In this document: positions 1 to 8,945 of the stretch, one piece after another
Position numbering within the stretch: the stretch's first letter is position 1
How the letters are laid out: every line of letters begins with the position of its first letter
NCBI RefSeq assembly: GCF_024733555.1
Contig: NZ_JANIOF010000001.1
Span: 2,228,777 to 2,292,776 of the forward strand
Direction of reading: 5' to 3'
DNA length: 64,000 bases
DNA from: Paenibacillus sp. SC116
GTDB lineage: Bacteria > Bacillota > Bacilli > Paenibacillales > Paenibacillaceae
Program-made: the position numbers and the translations under genes
The notes under the pieces: model-generated
The model's input: only the letters and a program-made list of their open reading frames with translations
What the model was told of the DNA's origin: nothing
Database searches by the model: none

Positions 1-760
1 CATTGTGCTGGCCATTATCGGACCTTGGCTAACTCCTTATGATTTTTCAAAAAACGATTTGATGTCCACCAGTCTCGCCCCTTCTGAAAAGCACTGGTTT
101 GGAACCGATGATCTTGGACGTGATATGTTCGCACGTACTTGGATGGGGGCACGTATTTCACTCATAGTTGGCTTCGTTGCAGCTTTCATTAACTTGATTA
201 TCGGCGTCATCTATGGCGGCATCATGGGTTATGTCGGTGGACGAATCGGCGACATCATGAACAAAATATCAGAAATCATATACTCGATCCCGGATTTACT
301 AGTAGCGATACTGCTCGTGGTTGTATTTGAACCCAGCCTATTTACGATTATATTGGCGTTCTGCCTTACAGGATGGATCAATATGTCTTGGATAGTTCGG
401 GGTCAGATTATTCAACTCAAAAATCAAGAATATGTACTCGCCTCACGATCATTAGGTGCATCTGGCATTCGCATTTTATTTCGCCACCTGCTGCCCAACG
501 CCCTCGGCCCCATTATCGTTATGCTTACCATGGCGGTTCCAGCAGCAATCTTCGGCGAGGCTGTGCTCAGTTTCCTAGGATTGGGTGTCCAGCTACCTGC
601 AGCTTCTTGGGGAACGATGATCAACGATGGAACGAAGGTCATGCTGCTCTACCCTTGGCGCATGCTATTTCCTGCCATCATGATCAGCTTAACGATGCTT
701 GCCTTCAATATGTTTGGTGACGGCTTGCGTGATGCACTTGATCCTAAACTGAAAAAATAA
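1..760 (+). CDS. Oligopeptide/dipeptide ABC transporter permease, DppC/OppC type (5' partial)
   Basis: Second inner-membrane permease of a peptide (or nickel/oligosaccharide-like) ABC importer. The reading frame is open to the left edge, so the true start and most of the first membrane segment lie outside. Visible family marks are the FGTDDLGRDMFAR segment after the first helix, several hydrophobic helices, and the EAA-type loop ending in HLLPNALGPIIV that contacts the ATPases. The C-terminus is GDGLRDALDPKLKK, typical of DppC/OppC. The next gene starts 16 bp downstream behind a clear RBS, so this is the distal part of an opp/dpp operon whose binding protein and first permease should lie to the left. 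The substrate cannot be told from the sequence. Confidence 0.93.
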   Translation, partial: IVLAIIGPWLTPYDFSKNDLMSTSLAPSEKHWFGTDDLGRDMFARTWMGARISLIVGFVAAFINLIIGVIYGGIMGYVGGRIGDIMNKISEIIYSIPDLLVAILLVVVFEPSLFTIILAFCLTGWINMSWIVRGQIIQLKNQEYVLASRSLGASGIRILFRHLLPNALGPIIVMLTMAVPAAIFGEAVLSFLGLGVQLPAASWGTMINDGTKVMLLYPWRMLFPAIMISLTMLAFNMFGDGLRDALDPKLKK

Positions 761-776
761 TGGAGGTGAGCACCAT

Positions 777-1778
777 ATGCAGCAAACTACCCCACTATTA
801 GAAGTACAGAATTTACAAGTTTCCTTCAAGGTAAGGGATGGCGAAGTACAAGCAGTACGGGGCGTATCTTTCCATGTTGATGCTGGCGAGGCCGTAGCCA
901 TTGTAGGTGAATCGGGATGTGGTAAAAGCGTAACAGCACAGAGCATTATGCGGCTGCTACCTACCCCTCCATCCTTTGTTAAAAATGGAAAGCTGCTATT
1001 TAAAAGTCGTGACTTGCTGGCATTGAAAGAAAAAGAAATGCAATCAATTCGCGGCAAGGAAATTGGTATGATTTTTCAAGATCCGATGACATCATTGAAT
1101 CCGACAATGACGGTAGGCAAGCAAATCTCGGAAGTACTCCGTCGCCATCAGAAAATTGGTATGCGGGATGCCAAGCAGCAAGCCATCGAAATGCTAGAGC
1201 TTGTCGGCATCCCAAATGCTTCATCCCGGTACGCCCAATACCCGCATGAATTTTCCGGCGGTATGCGACAACGGGCGATGATTGCGATTGCACTTGCTTG
1301 CCAGCCTTCACTGCTCATTGCGGACGAGCCAACAACCGCGCTAGATGTCACCATCCAAGCCCAAATTCTTCGTGTTATGAAAGATTTGCAGCATAAGTTC
1401 AATACATCTATCATTTTAATCACTCATGACCTTGGCATCGTCGCTGACTTGTGCGATCGAGTAATCGTCATGTATGCGGGAAAGATCGTCGAGACAGGTA
1501 CGAAGTGGGAAATATTCAAAAACCCTCAGCACCCCTATACGAAGGGATTGCTGCGCTCCCTGCCGCGACTCGATCAGGCGAAGGATGAGCCACTGATCGC
1601 GATTCATGGCACGCCGCCTGATTTGTTAAAGCCGCCTGCCGGCTGTGGTTTCTTTGCCCGCTGCGAGCAGGCCATGCAGATATGCAAAGAGGCAGAACCC
1701 AATTCAACAGCGCTTAGTGAGTCACATGTATCTCGATGCTGGCAGCTGCACCCGTTAGCGAAGGAGGTCGTCGGATGA
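777..1778 (+). CDS. oppD: Peptide ABC transporter ATP-binding protein, OppD/DppD
   Basis: Cytoplasmic ATPase of the peptide importer, 333 aa, the usual family length. Walker A is GESGCGKS, the signature is FSGGMRQR, Walker B is [12 protein letters not shown], and the H-loop is in [14 protein letters not shown]. The C-terminal oligopeptide-transporter extension carries the [17 protein letters not shown] cysteine cluster seen in OppD/DppD proteins, which in relatives can bind an Fe-S cluster. The start ATG follows TGGAGGTGA at 761-769. Its stop overlaps the next start by four bases (ATGA). The symbol is generic: dppD is equally possible. Confidence 0.94.
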   Translation: MQQTTPLLEVQNLQVSFKVRDGEVQAVRGVSFHVDAGEAVAIVGESGCGKSVTAQSIMRLLPTPPSFVKNGKLLFKSRDLLALKEKEMQSIRGKEIGMIFQDPMTSLNPTMTVGKQISEVLRRHQKIGMRDAKQQAIEMLELVGIPNASSRYAQYPHEFSGGMRQRAMIAIALACQPSLLIADEPTTALDVTIQAQILRVMKDLQHKFNTSIILITHDLGIVADLCDRVIVMYAGKIVETGTKWEIFKNPQHPYTKGLLRSLPRLDQAKDEPLIAIHGTPPDLLKPPAGCGFFARCEQAMQICKEAEPNSTALSESHVSRCWQLHPLAKEVVG

Positions 1779-2737
1779 CAAACATCTCACCTTTGCTGCA
1801 AGTTAGCGGATTGAAAAAATATTTTCACGTGAAGCGTAAAGGATTGCTAAGAGCTGTTAATGATGTGACTTTTTCCATTTGGAAAGGAGAGACATTAGGC
1901 TTAGTTGGCGAATCTGGCTGTGGGAAGTCTACCGTTGGCCGAACCCTGCTGCGGCTGTATGAGCCTACAGCTGGAAACGTTACGTTCAACGGAACCGACA
2001 TTTATAAGTTGAATCATAAGAAACTAAAAGCTGCTCGGCGCCAGATGCAAATGATATTCCAAGATCCCTACGCTTCGCTTAATCCACGGATGACTATTTC
2101 CGAAATTATCGGTGAAGCGATAGATATTCATCAGTTGGCAAGCAGTAAGGCGCAGCGCAAGCAACGCATTGAACAACTGCTGGATCAGGTCGGATTGTGT
2201 CCTGAACATGCGTGCCGCTATCCGCATGAATTTTCAGGTGGCCAGCGCCAGCGCATTGGTATCGCCCGAGCGCTAGCTGTCGATCCGCAATTTATTGTGT
2301 GCGACGAGCCTATTTCCGCGCTGGATGTATCCATACAGGCACAGGTCGTCAATCTATTGAAAGATCTCCAAGGACGACTCGGCTTAACTTACTTATTCAT
2401 TGCGCATGACCTTTCGATGGTAAAGCATATTAGCGATCGCGTAGCCGTCATGTATTTAGGAAAAATAGTAGAGCTTGCCGACAGCGATAAACTATATTGT
2501 GAACCGCTTCATCCGTATACGAAGGCGCTCATGTCTGCCATTCCTGTGCCTGACCCCGATGTAGAAGCAGCGAAGGAGCGCATTGTGCTGCAAGGCGAGA
2601 TCCCGAGTCCACTCTCACCGCCTTCAGGCTGCCATTTCCGCACGCGCTGTCCGGTAGCCACGGAGCGCTGCTCGCGCGAAGTACCGGAATATCGTGAAGT
2701 ACTTCCGCGGCACTATGTAGCGTGCCATCAAGTGTAG
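1775..2737 (+). CDS. oppF: Peptide ABC transporter ATP-binding protein, OppF/DppF
   Basis: Second ATPase of the importer, 320 aa. The start is the ATG at 1775: it overlaps the oppD stop in ATGA and has GAAGGAGG at about 1760-1767. A longer in-frame reading from 1736 lies inside oppD and lacks an RBS. Motifs are Walker [13 protein letters not shown], signature [15 protein letters not shown], Walker [13 protein letters not shown], and H-loop [13 protein letters not shown]. The C-terminal extension has the [10 protein letters not shown] cysteines of the OppF family. A strong terminator about 140 bp downstream closes the operon. Confidence 0.94.
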   Translation: MTNISPLLQVSGLKKYFHVKRKGLLRAVNDVTFSIWKGETLGLVGESGCGKSTVGRTLLRLYEPTAGNVTFNGTDIYKLNHKKLKAARRQMQMIFQDPYASLNPRMTISEIIGEAIDIHQLASSKAQRKQRIEQLLDQVGLCPEHACRYPHEFSGGQRQRIGIARALAVDPQFIVCDEPISALDVSIQAQVVNLLKDLQGRLGLTYLFIAHDLSMVKHISDRVAVMYLGKIVELADSDKLYCEPLHPYTKALMSAIPVPDPDVEAAKERIVLQGEIPSPLSPPSGCHFRTRCPVATERCSREVPEYREVLPRHYVACHQV

Positions 2738-2826
2738 CTATGAGTTGTAGCTAGTGGCTATCAGGCGTGGCTATCAGGCGTAGCTATCAAGCGTAACCAT
2801 CATGCGTACTAGTAGCTATCAGTTGT
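2732..2826. repeat. Degenerate tandem repeat of about 12-13 bp after oppF
   Basis: About six imperfect copies of a unit near GGCTATCAGGCGT run directly after the oppF stop codon; GCTATCAGGCGT is found exactly in two adjacent copies. The array begins in the last bases of oppF. Non-coding in all likelihood. Confidence 0.75.
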
Positions 2827-2879
2827 AGGCAACAGATGCAACCGTTATGTTGTAATTGAAGCATAGGTGAAGAATAAGT

Positions 2880-2925
2880 AAAAGGTTTGTGGACTAGCCC
2901 ATGCTGGGGACCACAAGCCTTTTTC
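2880..2925 (+). terminator. Rho-independent terminator of the opp operon
   Basis: AAAGGTTTGTGG pairs with CCACAAGCCTTT around a short interior hairpin, and TTTTT follows. It lies about 145 bp after the oppF stop. Confidence 0.88.
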
Positions 2926-2966
2926 AGCGTGCGTGCAGTTGGGATGCGCAATCCCTTGCTGCGTAC

Positions 2967-3008
<42 letters not shown>

Positions 3009-3032
3009 ACACTACCCTAAGCCCACTGATTC

Positions 3033-3209
3033 GGACAAAAGTGCAGGTATTTTTCCGATAATCGTCTCTTTTTCATGCCAAATCCGCAAAAATACATTTA
3101 TTTTTGCCTTATACCTGTGTAATTTGGATTATGTCTCAAATTAGCTGCACTTTTGTCCATTTTGGCTCCAATTTGTGAGTTTTCGCCTTAAATAACTGCA
3201 TTTTTGTCC
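3033..3209. repeat. Interspersed 13-bp motif TGCACTTTTGTCC, three copies
   Basis: The motif occurs inverted at 3033-3045 (GGACAAAAGTGCA), direct at 3146-3158, and direct with one mismatch at 3197-3209. The first two could pair across 100 bases of AT-rich sequence. The arrangement suggests part of an interspersed intergenic repeat family, which is inference. Confidence 0.6.
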
Positions 3210-3221
3210 ACTGTCCACTGT

Positions 3222-3300
3222 CTACTTCTACTTCTACTTCTACTTCTACTTCTACTTCTACTTCTACTTCTACTTCTACTTCTACTTCTACTTCTACTTC
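3222..3300. repeat. 6-bp microsatellite, about 13 perfect copies of CTACTT
   Basis: Thirteen uninterrupted copies of CTACTT plus one base. A forward frame through it would give a poly-leucine run, but no recognisable gene surrounds it. Copy number should differ between isolates. Confidence 0.97.
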
Positions 3301-3438
3301 ATTTAACTCCTGCTTCCACTCTCAAGTCCATAAATTCTCACTTCAATGGTATATGCATCGTAGGTACACATAAAAACATCGAAAGTACACATAGAAAGTA
3401 TATAGAAAGTACATCATAAGCAGCTCAAACCAAACCAC

Positions 3439-4107
3439 TTATAACAGTTTCAATGCATGCTGCTGCATTTCATACCGAGCAACTCGCTTCCCATCATTTC
3501 CTATCACAGCATGGAACAGACCTTTCGCCTGTAACGACTGAAGCAATCGCACAGCAGTGCGATGATTGACTTCCAGATGACTTGCAACATCCACAGGTTT
3601 GAGTGGACGGGCTAATCTACAAGCAAGTCGGATGACCTCCCGTTCTACTACTTGCTTTAACTTAATTGGGTCTACCCCTGAGAGATAGCGGCTTAATACC
3701 ATGCGCAGCAATGTTATGCACAGTTCAGGTCGATGAGCAATATCATCGTAGGAAAATGAAGTGACTTGATAGCCCATAGCTACTAAAAATGTTTCTCGAT
3801 TTAACTCGTTGCTATACTTTTGTCGGTCCATATCACGCACGTGTGGTCCAAATCCCTTAATCTCTATTATCAACCCCACCGCCGTTGACAACCACACAAA
3901 ATCACAAAAATAGGATTGACCTCTCCAATCCACCACTTCGAATTCGGGATGCAAATGATTAAACTGCCCCTGCAAAGGCCACCATACATGTTGGCAAAAC
4001 AACTTTTCTGCATGTTGATGACCGCGCTCAAGCCTTCCTCTTCTCTCGCCAGTTCTTCGCTTTATATGAAACTGAATAAACTCATGATGCGCTTCATCAA
4101 ATTTCAT
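3439..4107 (-). CDS. Predicted PD-(D/E)XK nuclease-fold protein with C-terminal winged helix
   Basis: 222 aa, not matched to a named family with certainty. Residues 60-95 read as a restriction-endonuclease-like core: CDFVW, a short spacer, then LIIEIKG, giving a D...E-x-K pattern as in DUF559/Vsr-type nucleases. The following HVRDMDRQKYSNELNRE resembles the helix after that core. Residues 150-215 look like a winged helix-turn-helix (KPVDVASHLEVNHRTAVRLLQSLQAKG). Such a fusion would suit a sequence-guided nuclease or a DNA-binding regulator that has kept a nuclease fold. It stands alone: no methylase or mobile gene is adjacent, and the nearest gene is pruA, separated by a terminator. Activity is not established. 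Confidence 0.55.
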   Translation of the reverse strand: MKFDEAHHEFIQFHIKRRTGERRGRLERGHQHAEKLFCQHVWWPLQGQFNHLHPEFEVVDWRGQSYFCDFVWLSTAVGLIIEIKGFGPHVRDMDRQKYSNELNRETFLVAMGYQVTSFSYDDIAHRPELCITLLRMVLSRYLSGVDPIKLKQVVEREVIRLACRLARPLKPVDVASHLEVNHRTAVRLLQSLQAKGLFHAVIGNDGKRVARYEMQQHALKLL

Positions 4108-4164
4108 TTATATCCACCTTTCCCATATAACAATCTTTGCAATGCAACAATCTTCTCTATGCAA

Positions 4165-4213
4165 CAAAAAAACGTCCCGCTGCATTCTACTAGAGAATGA
4201 AATCGGGACGTTC
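4165..4213 (-). terminator. Terminator of the putB-pruA transcript
   Basis: On the minus strand AACGTCCCG pairs with CGGGACGTT around a nested CATTCT/AGAATG stem, followed by a run of seven T. It is the first terminator downstream of pruA on that strand. Confidence 0.85.
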
Positions 4214-4497
4214 TTCGTCTATGCGCTATCATAGCAGATATTGTAACCTTATTCCAGAGAATATGAGCCTTAGCTTGAACTTAACTCTGAGCATCTTTGG
4301 TAAGCCATTGTTCTTCGTTAATATATATCTAACCAATACGTTTGTGGGTCATAAACGATTAAACACTTCTATATGAACTCTACCAAATGAGCTACATTAA
4401 CTAAACTTTAACAAGTAAGCGATACTAGGTGAACTCTTGTAATCTTGTAAATGTCCCCTTTTCTGCGGTACTAACATTCATCTGAAGCTTGCCCCTA
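4214..4497. other. Intergenic, nothing recognised
   Basis: AT-rich spacer between pruA and its terminator. No coding frame with an RBS, no repeat and no RNA motif was seen. Confidence 0.5.
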
Positions 4498-6045
4498 CTA
4501 ATACTTCTCTGATACTAACTTCGCCTGTGTGAACAACAGCAAATAATCTTTACCGCCAGCTTTCGAATCTGTACCAGACATATTAAAGCCGCCGAACGGA
4601 TGAACACCTACTAATGCACCTGTACACTTACGGTTGAAGTACAAATTGCCACAGTGCATCCGGGCGCGAGCATACTCCAAATGCTCTCGTTTTGCACTGA
4701 ATACAGCGCCAGTCAAGCCGTATTCCGTATCGTTGAATATAGCAATAGCTTCTTCAAAGCTGTCCGCCTTGCACAAGGCAAGCACAGGTCCAAAGATTTC
4801 CTCTTGCATAATACGTGCACGAGAAGCAACATCCGCGAACACGGTTGGTTGAATGTAATATCCATTTCCCTCTGCGATTGAGCCTCCAGCTACTAAACGG
4901 CCTTCCTCTTTGCCAATCTCGATATATTGAAGGATTTTTTCATAGGCATTTTGGTCGATAACAGGACCAATCGCAACATTTTCAACAGCTGTGCCTATCG
5001 TCAGAGCTTTCGTTTTCTCAATTACGAGTTCAACAACAGCATCGTACACATCAGCATGGATAATCGCACGGGAGCCAGCAGAGCATTTTTGACCTTGGAA
5101 GCCGAATGCAGATTGCACAATGGCAGTAGCCGCTTCTTCAACAGAAGCATCGTTGTCAACAACGATACCATCTTTACCGCCCATTTCAGCAATTAGACGC
5201 TTGATCCAGATCTGACCAGGCTGTGTACGAGAGATGCGTTCGTTAATTCGCAATCCTACTTCACGTGACCCAGTAAAAGAGACGAATCGAGTACGAGGAT
5301 GATCGACGATCAGATCGCCGATTTCTGCACCTGAACCTGGAATAAAGTTAATCACGCCGGCAGGAAGGCCAACCTCTTCCATCAACTCTACAAATTTCGC
5401 TGCAATTACTGGTGAAGTGGAAGCCGGCTTCAGCACGACTGTATTTCCTGCTACAACAGCAGCTGCAGTCATACCGGCCATAATGGCAAGCGGGAAGTTC
5501 CATGGCGGTATTACGATACCTACGCCTAGCGGGATATACGTTAAACGGTTATCCTCGCCTTCAAGCACCGTCAAAGGCTGCGGCCCACTTAAGCGAATCA
5601 TCTCTCGACCATAGAACTCTAAAAAATCTATCGCTTCAGCAACATCTGCATCTGCTTCTCCCCAGTTCTTCCCTACTTCATAAACGAGCCAAGACGCATA
5701 TTCGAATTTGCGTCTGCGCATAACTGCCGCTGCCTTGAAAAGATAGCCCGCACGTACTTCAGGATCAACATACTGCCAAGTCTGGAACGCAGCATCAGCA
5801 TCAGCAATTGCACGTTGTGCCAACTCCGCATCTGCTTGAGAAAGATGTCCGATAACTTCATCTTTATTACCTGGATTAATCGAAGTTACTTGCTTCTCAG
5901 TTGTTATTTTTTCGCCATTAATAACGAGTGGATACGAGCGACCAAGCTCACTTGCTACTTGCTTCAGTGCTTGCTCCATAACTTGGCGGTTTGCCTCTAC
6001 AGTAAATGCTGTGAACGGTTCGTTGCGAAATGCTGCTATTGTCAT
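4498..6045 (-). CDS. pruA: L-glutamate gamma-semialdehyde dehydrogenase (1-pyrroline-5-carboxylate dehydrogenase)
   Basis: Second step of proline catabolism: NAD-dependent oxidation of glutamate semialdehyde to glutamate in the cytoplasm. The 515 aa match the monofunctional RocA/PruA type of Bacillales. Visible are the Rossmann and PWNFPLAI region, GSREVGLRI, the general-base segment [14 protein letters not shown], and the catalytic cysteine in [13 protein letters not shown]. The tail [21 protein letters not shown] is also typical. The start ATG follows TAGGAGGAATTT, and 24 bp separate it from putB upstream, so the two are co-transcribed. The terminator is at 4165-4213. The symbols rocA and ycgN are used for the same family. 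Confidence 0.96.
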   Translation of the reverse strand: MTIAAFRNEPFTAFTVEANRQVMEQALKQVASELGRSYPLVINGEKITTEKQVTSINPGNKDEVIGHLSQADAELAQRAIADADAAFQTWQYVDPEVRAGYLFKAAAVMRRRKFEYASWLVYEVGKNWGEADADVAEAIDFLEFYGREMIRLSGPQPLTVLEGEDNRLTYIPLGVGIVIPPWNFPLAIMAGMTAAAVVAGNTVVLKPASTSPVIAAKFVELMEEVGLPAGVINFIPGSGAEIGDLIVDHPRTRFVSFTGSREVGLRINERISRTQPGQIWIKRLIAEMGGKDGIVVDNDASVEEAATAIVQSAFGFQGQKCSAGSRAIIHADVYDAVVELVIEKTKALTIGTAVENVAIGPVIDQNAYEKILQYIEIGKEEGRLVAGGSIAEGNGYYIQPTVFADVASRARIMQEEIFGPVLALCKADSFEEAIAIFNDTEYGLTGAVFSAKREHLEYARARMHCGNLYFNRKCTGALVGVHPFGGFNMSGTDSKAGGKDYLLLFTQAKLVSEKY

Positions 6046-6069
6046 CGATAAATTCCTCCTATGATTCCA

Positions 6070-6990
6070 TTATGATTTGAATAAGGACTTCAGTACGAAT
6101 AACACATTAGCGGGACGCTCTGCCAAACGACGCATAAAGTAGCCATACCAGTCATCCCCATACGGAACATACACACGCATGGTGTATCCTTCATCAGCTA
6201 ATTGCTGTTGTGCTTGCACCCGAATACCGTACAGCATCTGAAACTCGAATTGGCTTTTCGGAATGCCCTTTTCCTTTACGAACTGCTTCACATGCTCGAT
6301 GATGGCTTCATCGTGTGTAGCAATAGCTGCATAATTGCCGTCAAGCAAGTGCTGTTCAATGATTCGCTTAAAGTTGCGATCCACATCCTCTTTGTGAGGG
6401 AATGCCACCTCATGCGATTCCTTGTAGGCACCTTTTACAAGACGCAAGTTGGGACGATACGTGGAAAGTGCAGAAATATCATCTGCGCTTTTAAAGAGAT
6501 ACGCCTGAATAACTAGCCCAATCGTCTCTCCATATTCCTTCCGCAACTGTTCAAATATTTCGATGGACACGCGATTTCGCGCGTAATCCTCCATATCTAT
6601 ACGCACAAAGTTGTTATACTGCTTTGCAACATCCAAAATCATGCGCATATGCTTCATGCACAGCTCTGCAGATATATCTAGACCGAGCTGCGTCATTTTC
6701 AAAGATAGATGGGAGTCAGCGCCGCTGCTCGCAATCGCATGCAGCGTACGAATGCAATAATTGGTTGCTTCGCGTGCTTCCTCTTCTGTCGTGATGAACT
6801 CCCCAAGATGATCGAGCGTCGCGACGATTCCTTTCGCGTTCAACTCTTGTATTGCTGTAACCGCTTCCGAAATTTGCACGCCTGCGACGAAGCGCTTCGC
6901 TCCAAAACGCAGCCCATACTTTTTTGCGGTACGATTCGCAGTTCTATTTTTCGATAAAAACAAAAAGGTGTTCCGCAATAGACTTTCCAT
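6070..6990 (-). CDS. putB: Proline dehydrogenase
   Basis: FAD-dependent oxidation of proline to 1-pyrroline-5-carboxylate, the first step of proline use as carbon and nitrogen source. The 306 aa match the short monofunctional Bacillus PutB/FadM type. Motifs are TLDHLGEF, SLKMTQLGLDIS, VRIDMEDYA, the FAD-binding LRLVKGAYKES, and FQMLYGIR. The C-terminal YGDDWYGYFMRRLAERPANV is the signature end of PRODH. It is first in an operon with pruA. Upstream lie a sigma-A-like promoter, a 19-bp palindrome and the divergent regulator at 7205, which is the natural candidate to control it. Confidence 0.96.
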   Translation of the reverse strand: MESLLRNTFLFLSKNRTANRTAKKYGLRFGAKRFVAGVQISEAVTAIQELNAKGIVATLDHLGEFITTEEEAREATNYCIRTLHAIASSGADSHLSLKMTQLGLDISAELCMKHMRMILDVAKQYNNFVRIDMEDYARNRVSIEIFEQLRKEYGETIGLVIQAYLFKSADDISALSTYRPNLRLVKGAYKESHEVAFPHKEDVDRNFKRIIEQHLLDGNYAAIATHDEAIIEHVKQFVKEKGIPKSQFEFQMLYGIRVQAQQQLADEGYTMRVYVPYGDDWYGYFMRRLAERPANVLFVLKSLFKS

Positions 6991-7019
6991 CTACTAAAAC
7001 GCCCCCTAGCTCTTTAATA

Positions 7020-7038
7020 GTGTTTAATTTTTGAACAC
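7020..7038. promoter_or_regulatory. Candidate operator: 19-bp palindrome in the putB leader
   Basis: GTGTTTAATTTTTGAACAC has 8-bp arms (GTGTTTAA / TTGAACAC) with one mismatch and a 3-bp centre. It lies between the predicted putB promoter and the putB start, about 12-30 bases after the expected transcription start, where a bound protein would block elongation. Confidence 0.5.
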
Positions 7039-7056
7039 TTTTTCAGCTATTGATTA

Positions 7057-7085
7057 ATTATAATCACACGTGGTTTATTTTGTAA
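7057..7085 (-). promoter_or_regulatory. Predicted sigma-A promoter of putB-pruA
   Basis: On the minus strand TTACAA (7080-7085), a 17-bp spacer, then a perfect TATAAT (7057-7062). A CACGTG palindrome (7067-7072) sits inside the spacer. No -24/-12 sigma-54 element (TGGCAC/TTGC) was seen in this interval. Confidence 0.55.
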
Positions 7086-7204
7086 ATACATATACAGGAA
7101 ATAATTAAATCTACAATCGGCTGAGAGCGGAAAGACCGTTGCAAATCAATACTTCCTTTGACATAATATGGACAACAGCAATTGTGGGAGAGGACATATG
7201 TGAT

Positions 7205-8557
7205 ATGAAGCTTGAACTTAATCAACAGGAGCCTGTCCAGTCTTGGACAGCACTAGAACAGCACGCACTGCTTCATGGACTGCTCGAAACAGTGAATGAT
7301 GCAGTCACAGTCGTGGATAAGGATGGAATTGTCCTTTATTGGAATCATCAGGCGGAAATAATGTACGGCATATCGCACGCATCGATTATCGGAAAGCGAA
7401 TCGCGGAATTTTTCCAACGGGAATCGATTATGCTGTTTCAAGTAATGGAGAGCAGAACCCCGATTCGTCAGCTTTATCATGAACCTCGTCCAGGGGTGCA
7501 TGTGATGATCAATACGAGTCCGATATTCGATGCGGAAGGTCAACTGCTCGGTGCCGTTGCAATCGAAAGCAATATGACTTCTTACGTCAAACTTAGTGCG
7601 GAAATGTATCGAAAGTCCGATGCAGAAAAGTTCGTTTCCATAGTGGCACCGTTCAAGCCCGAACAGCTCAAGCGAGCGAAGCTCGTCGTTGAGCGGAATC
7701 GTCCGCTGCTGCTTGTTGGTGAAGCAGGATCAGGCAGACGCAGCTGTGCGGAATGGATATACGATCAATTAGAGCTGGAAGGTCTGTTCGTCACCATGAG
7801 CTGTGCGAACATTCCGGAAGGCATGCTCGAAGCCGAATTATTCGGCTATCAAGGCGAAGGCGACAGTGAGCGGCTTGGGAAGTTGGATCAGGCGGCAGAC
7901 GGCATCCTCTTTCTTAAAGATGTCGATCAGCTGCCGCTACCTGTGCAAGAGAAGTTGCACGATATGCTGACTAACGGCAGCTACAGCCGTATGAAAGGCA
8001 GTACGCAGCTCTCTTGCCGCTGCCGCATCATCGCAACATACACAGGTTCAGCGCAGCTCGAGGATGATGCCGAACTGGCTGTGACTTGGCTGCCAGCGCT
8101 GTACTATACGTTCGTGCCGCATCAAGTGCCTGCCGTACGCGAACGTGAAGAAGAGCTTCCACAGCTGTGCAACTTGTACATTGTGGAAGCCGCAGATAAG
8201 TACGGCTCCCCGCAGCCTGTGCTCCAGCACGATGCTATGGCGCAAGTGGCGGCCTACGATTGGCCGAACAACTTGCCGCAGCTGCGCAGTGCGATGGAGC
8301 ATGCCGTGCTCGCTGCCCATGAAGCGGGCGCGAGTGCGATTTCAGCGAAGGAGCTGCCGGACTATGCACGGCTGACGACGCTCGCTGAACTAACTGAGGA
8401 TGAGCTGCCATTGAGCGCTCATTCCGAGGAAATGGAGCGCAGCCGCATTGGGGATGCGCTCAAACGCGCGCAGGGCAACAAGGCGCGAGCTGCCCGGATG
8501 CTGGGCATATCGCGAGGCGCTTTATATTACAAGCTCCGTCAATATGAGCTTGAATAA
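7205..8557 (+). CDS. PAS / degenerate AAA+ / Fis-type HTH transcriptional regulator
   Basis: 450 aa, laid out like a sigma-54 enhancer-binding protein of the RocR/PrdR kind: an N-terminal PAS sensor (about 20-125), an AAA+ domain (about 145-370) and a Fis-type HTH at the end (GNKARAARMLGISRGALYY). The AAA+ core is degraded. Walker A reads GEAGSGRR with arginine for the essential lysine. The GAFTGA loop that touches sigma-54 is missing: ELFGYQGEGDSERLG stands where ELFGHEKGAFTGA is expected. Walker B is FLKDVD. It is thus unlikely to hydrolyse ATP or open sigma-54 promoters in the classical way and may act as a plain DNA-binding regulator. It is divergent from putB, which suggests proline control. 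The start at 7205 follows GGGAGAGG (7186-7193). A start-stop pair ATGTGA sits at 7198-7203. Translation from a TTG at 7139 is less likely. Confidence 0.85.
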   Translation: MKLELNQQEPVQSWTALEQHALLHGLLETVNDAVTVVDKDGIVLYWNHQAEIMYGISHASIIGKRIAEFFQRESIMLFQVMESRTPIRQLYHEPRPGVHVMINTSPIFDAEGQLLGAVAIESNMTSYVKLSAEMYRKSDAEKFVSIVAPFKPEQLKRAKLVVERNRPLLLVGEAGSGRRSCAEWIYDQLELEGLFVTMSCANIPEGMLEAELFGYQGEGDSERLGKLDQAADGILFLKDVDQLPLPVQEKLHDMLTNGSYSRMKGSTQLSCRCRIIATYTGSAQLEDDAELAVTWLPALYYTFVPHQVPAVREREEELPQLCNLYIVEAADKYGSPQPVLQHDAMAQVAAYDWPNNLPQLRSAMEHAVLAAHEAGASAISAKELPDYARLTTLAELTEDELPLSAHSEEMERSRIGDALKRAQGNKARAARMLGISRGALYYKLRQYELE

Positions 8558-8945
8558 TGAGCGGGACGGCTTCCCTTCTATATCTAAGCGGAACAAGTAT
8601 ACTACCTCCTAGATTTTGAGATTGGGCAAAAGAAACCTGCGTACCACAAAGAATGGCGATACATGGGGAAGACTTCGTCTACTCCTGTATCGCCATTCTT
8701 TTTTCTGCTAGGTGATTTGTTTGCTTATGAAAATCCACTCTGTAAATAAACGATAAGTTCTACGATGAACATATTAAGCATGCTTATGATGTTTCTGTTT
8801 CTATAGTTATAAACAACTTTCACAAAGTTATGATCGTGCTTTTGCTTGTTTGGTCATAAACGAGGTATAACCACTACAGGCACCATTCTAACCATGGCCA
8901 CTATGAACATGTTCATAATTATTGTTTAGACCTCAGGGGATTATA
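8558..8945. other. Intergenic between the PAS/AAA+ regulator and the CDF exporter
   Basis: Contains the terminator at 8649-8704. Downstream of the CDF stop, minus-strand fragments near 8780-8791, 8830-8840 and 8893-8912 spell His-rich codon strings (HHKH, HDH, HVHSGHG in different frames). They look like decayed remnants of the exporter's tail. Confidence 0.5.
8649..8704 (+). terminator. Rho-independent terminator
   Basis: AAGAATGGCGATACA pairs perfectly with TGTATCGCCATTCTT and is followed by TTTT. It lies about 90 bp after the regulator gene. Confidence 0.92.

Noticed and set aside
3204-3419. Forward frame giving a poly-leucine protein
   Set aside because: It is produced by the CTACTT microsatellite, has no RBS and no similarity outside the repeat.
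7158-7186. TTGACA at 7158 as promoter of the PAS/AAA+ gene
   Set aside because: No acceptable -10 at 16-18 bp, and the transcript would start on the RBS.
6991-7204. Sigma-54 promoter for putB
   Set aside because: No TGGCAC-N5-TTGC element seen; a sigma-A promoter fits better and the regulator lacks GAFTGA.
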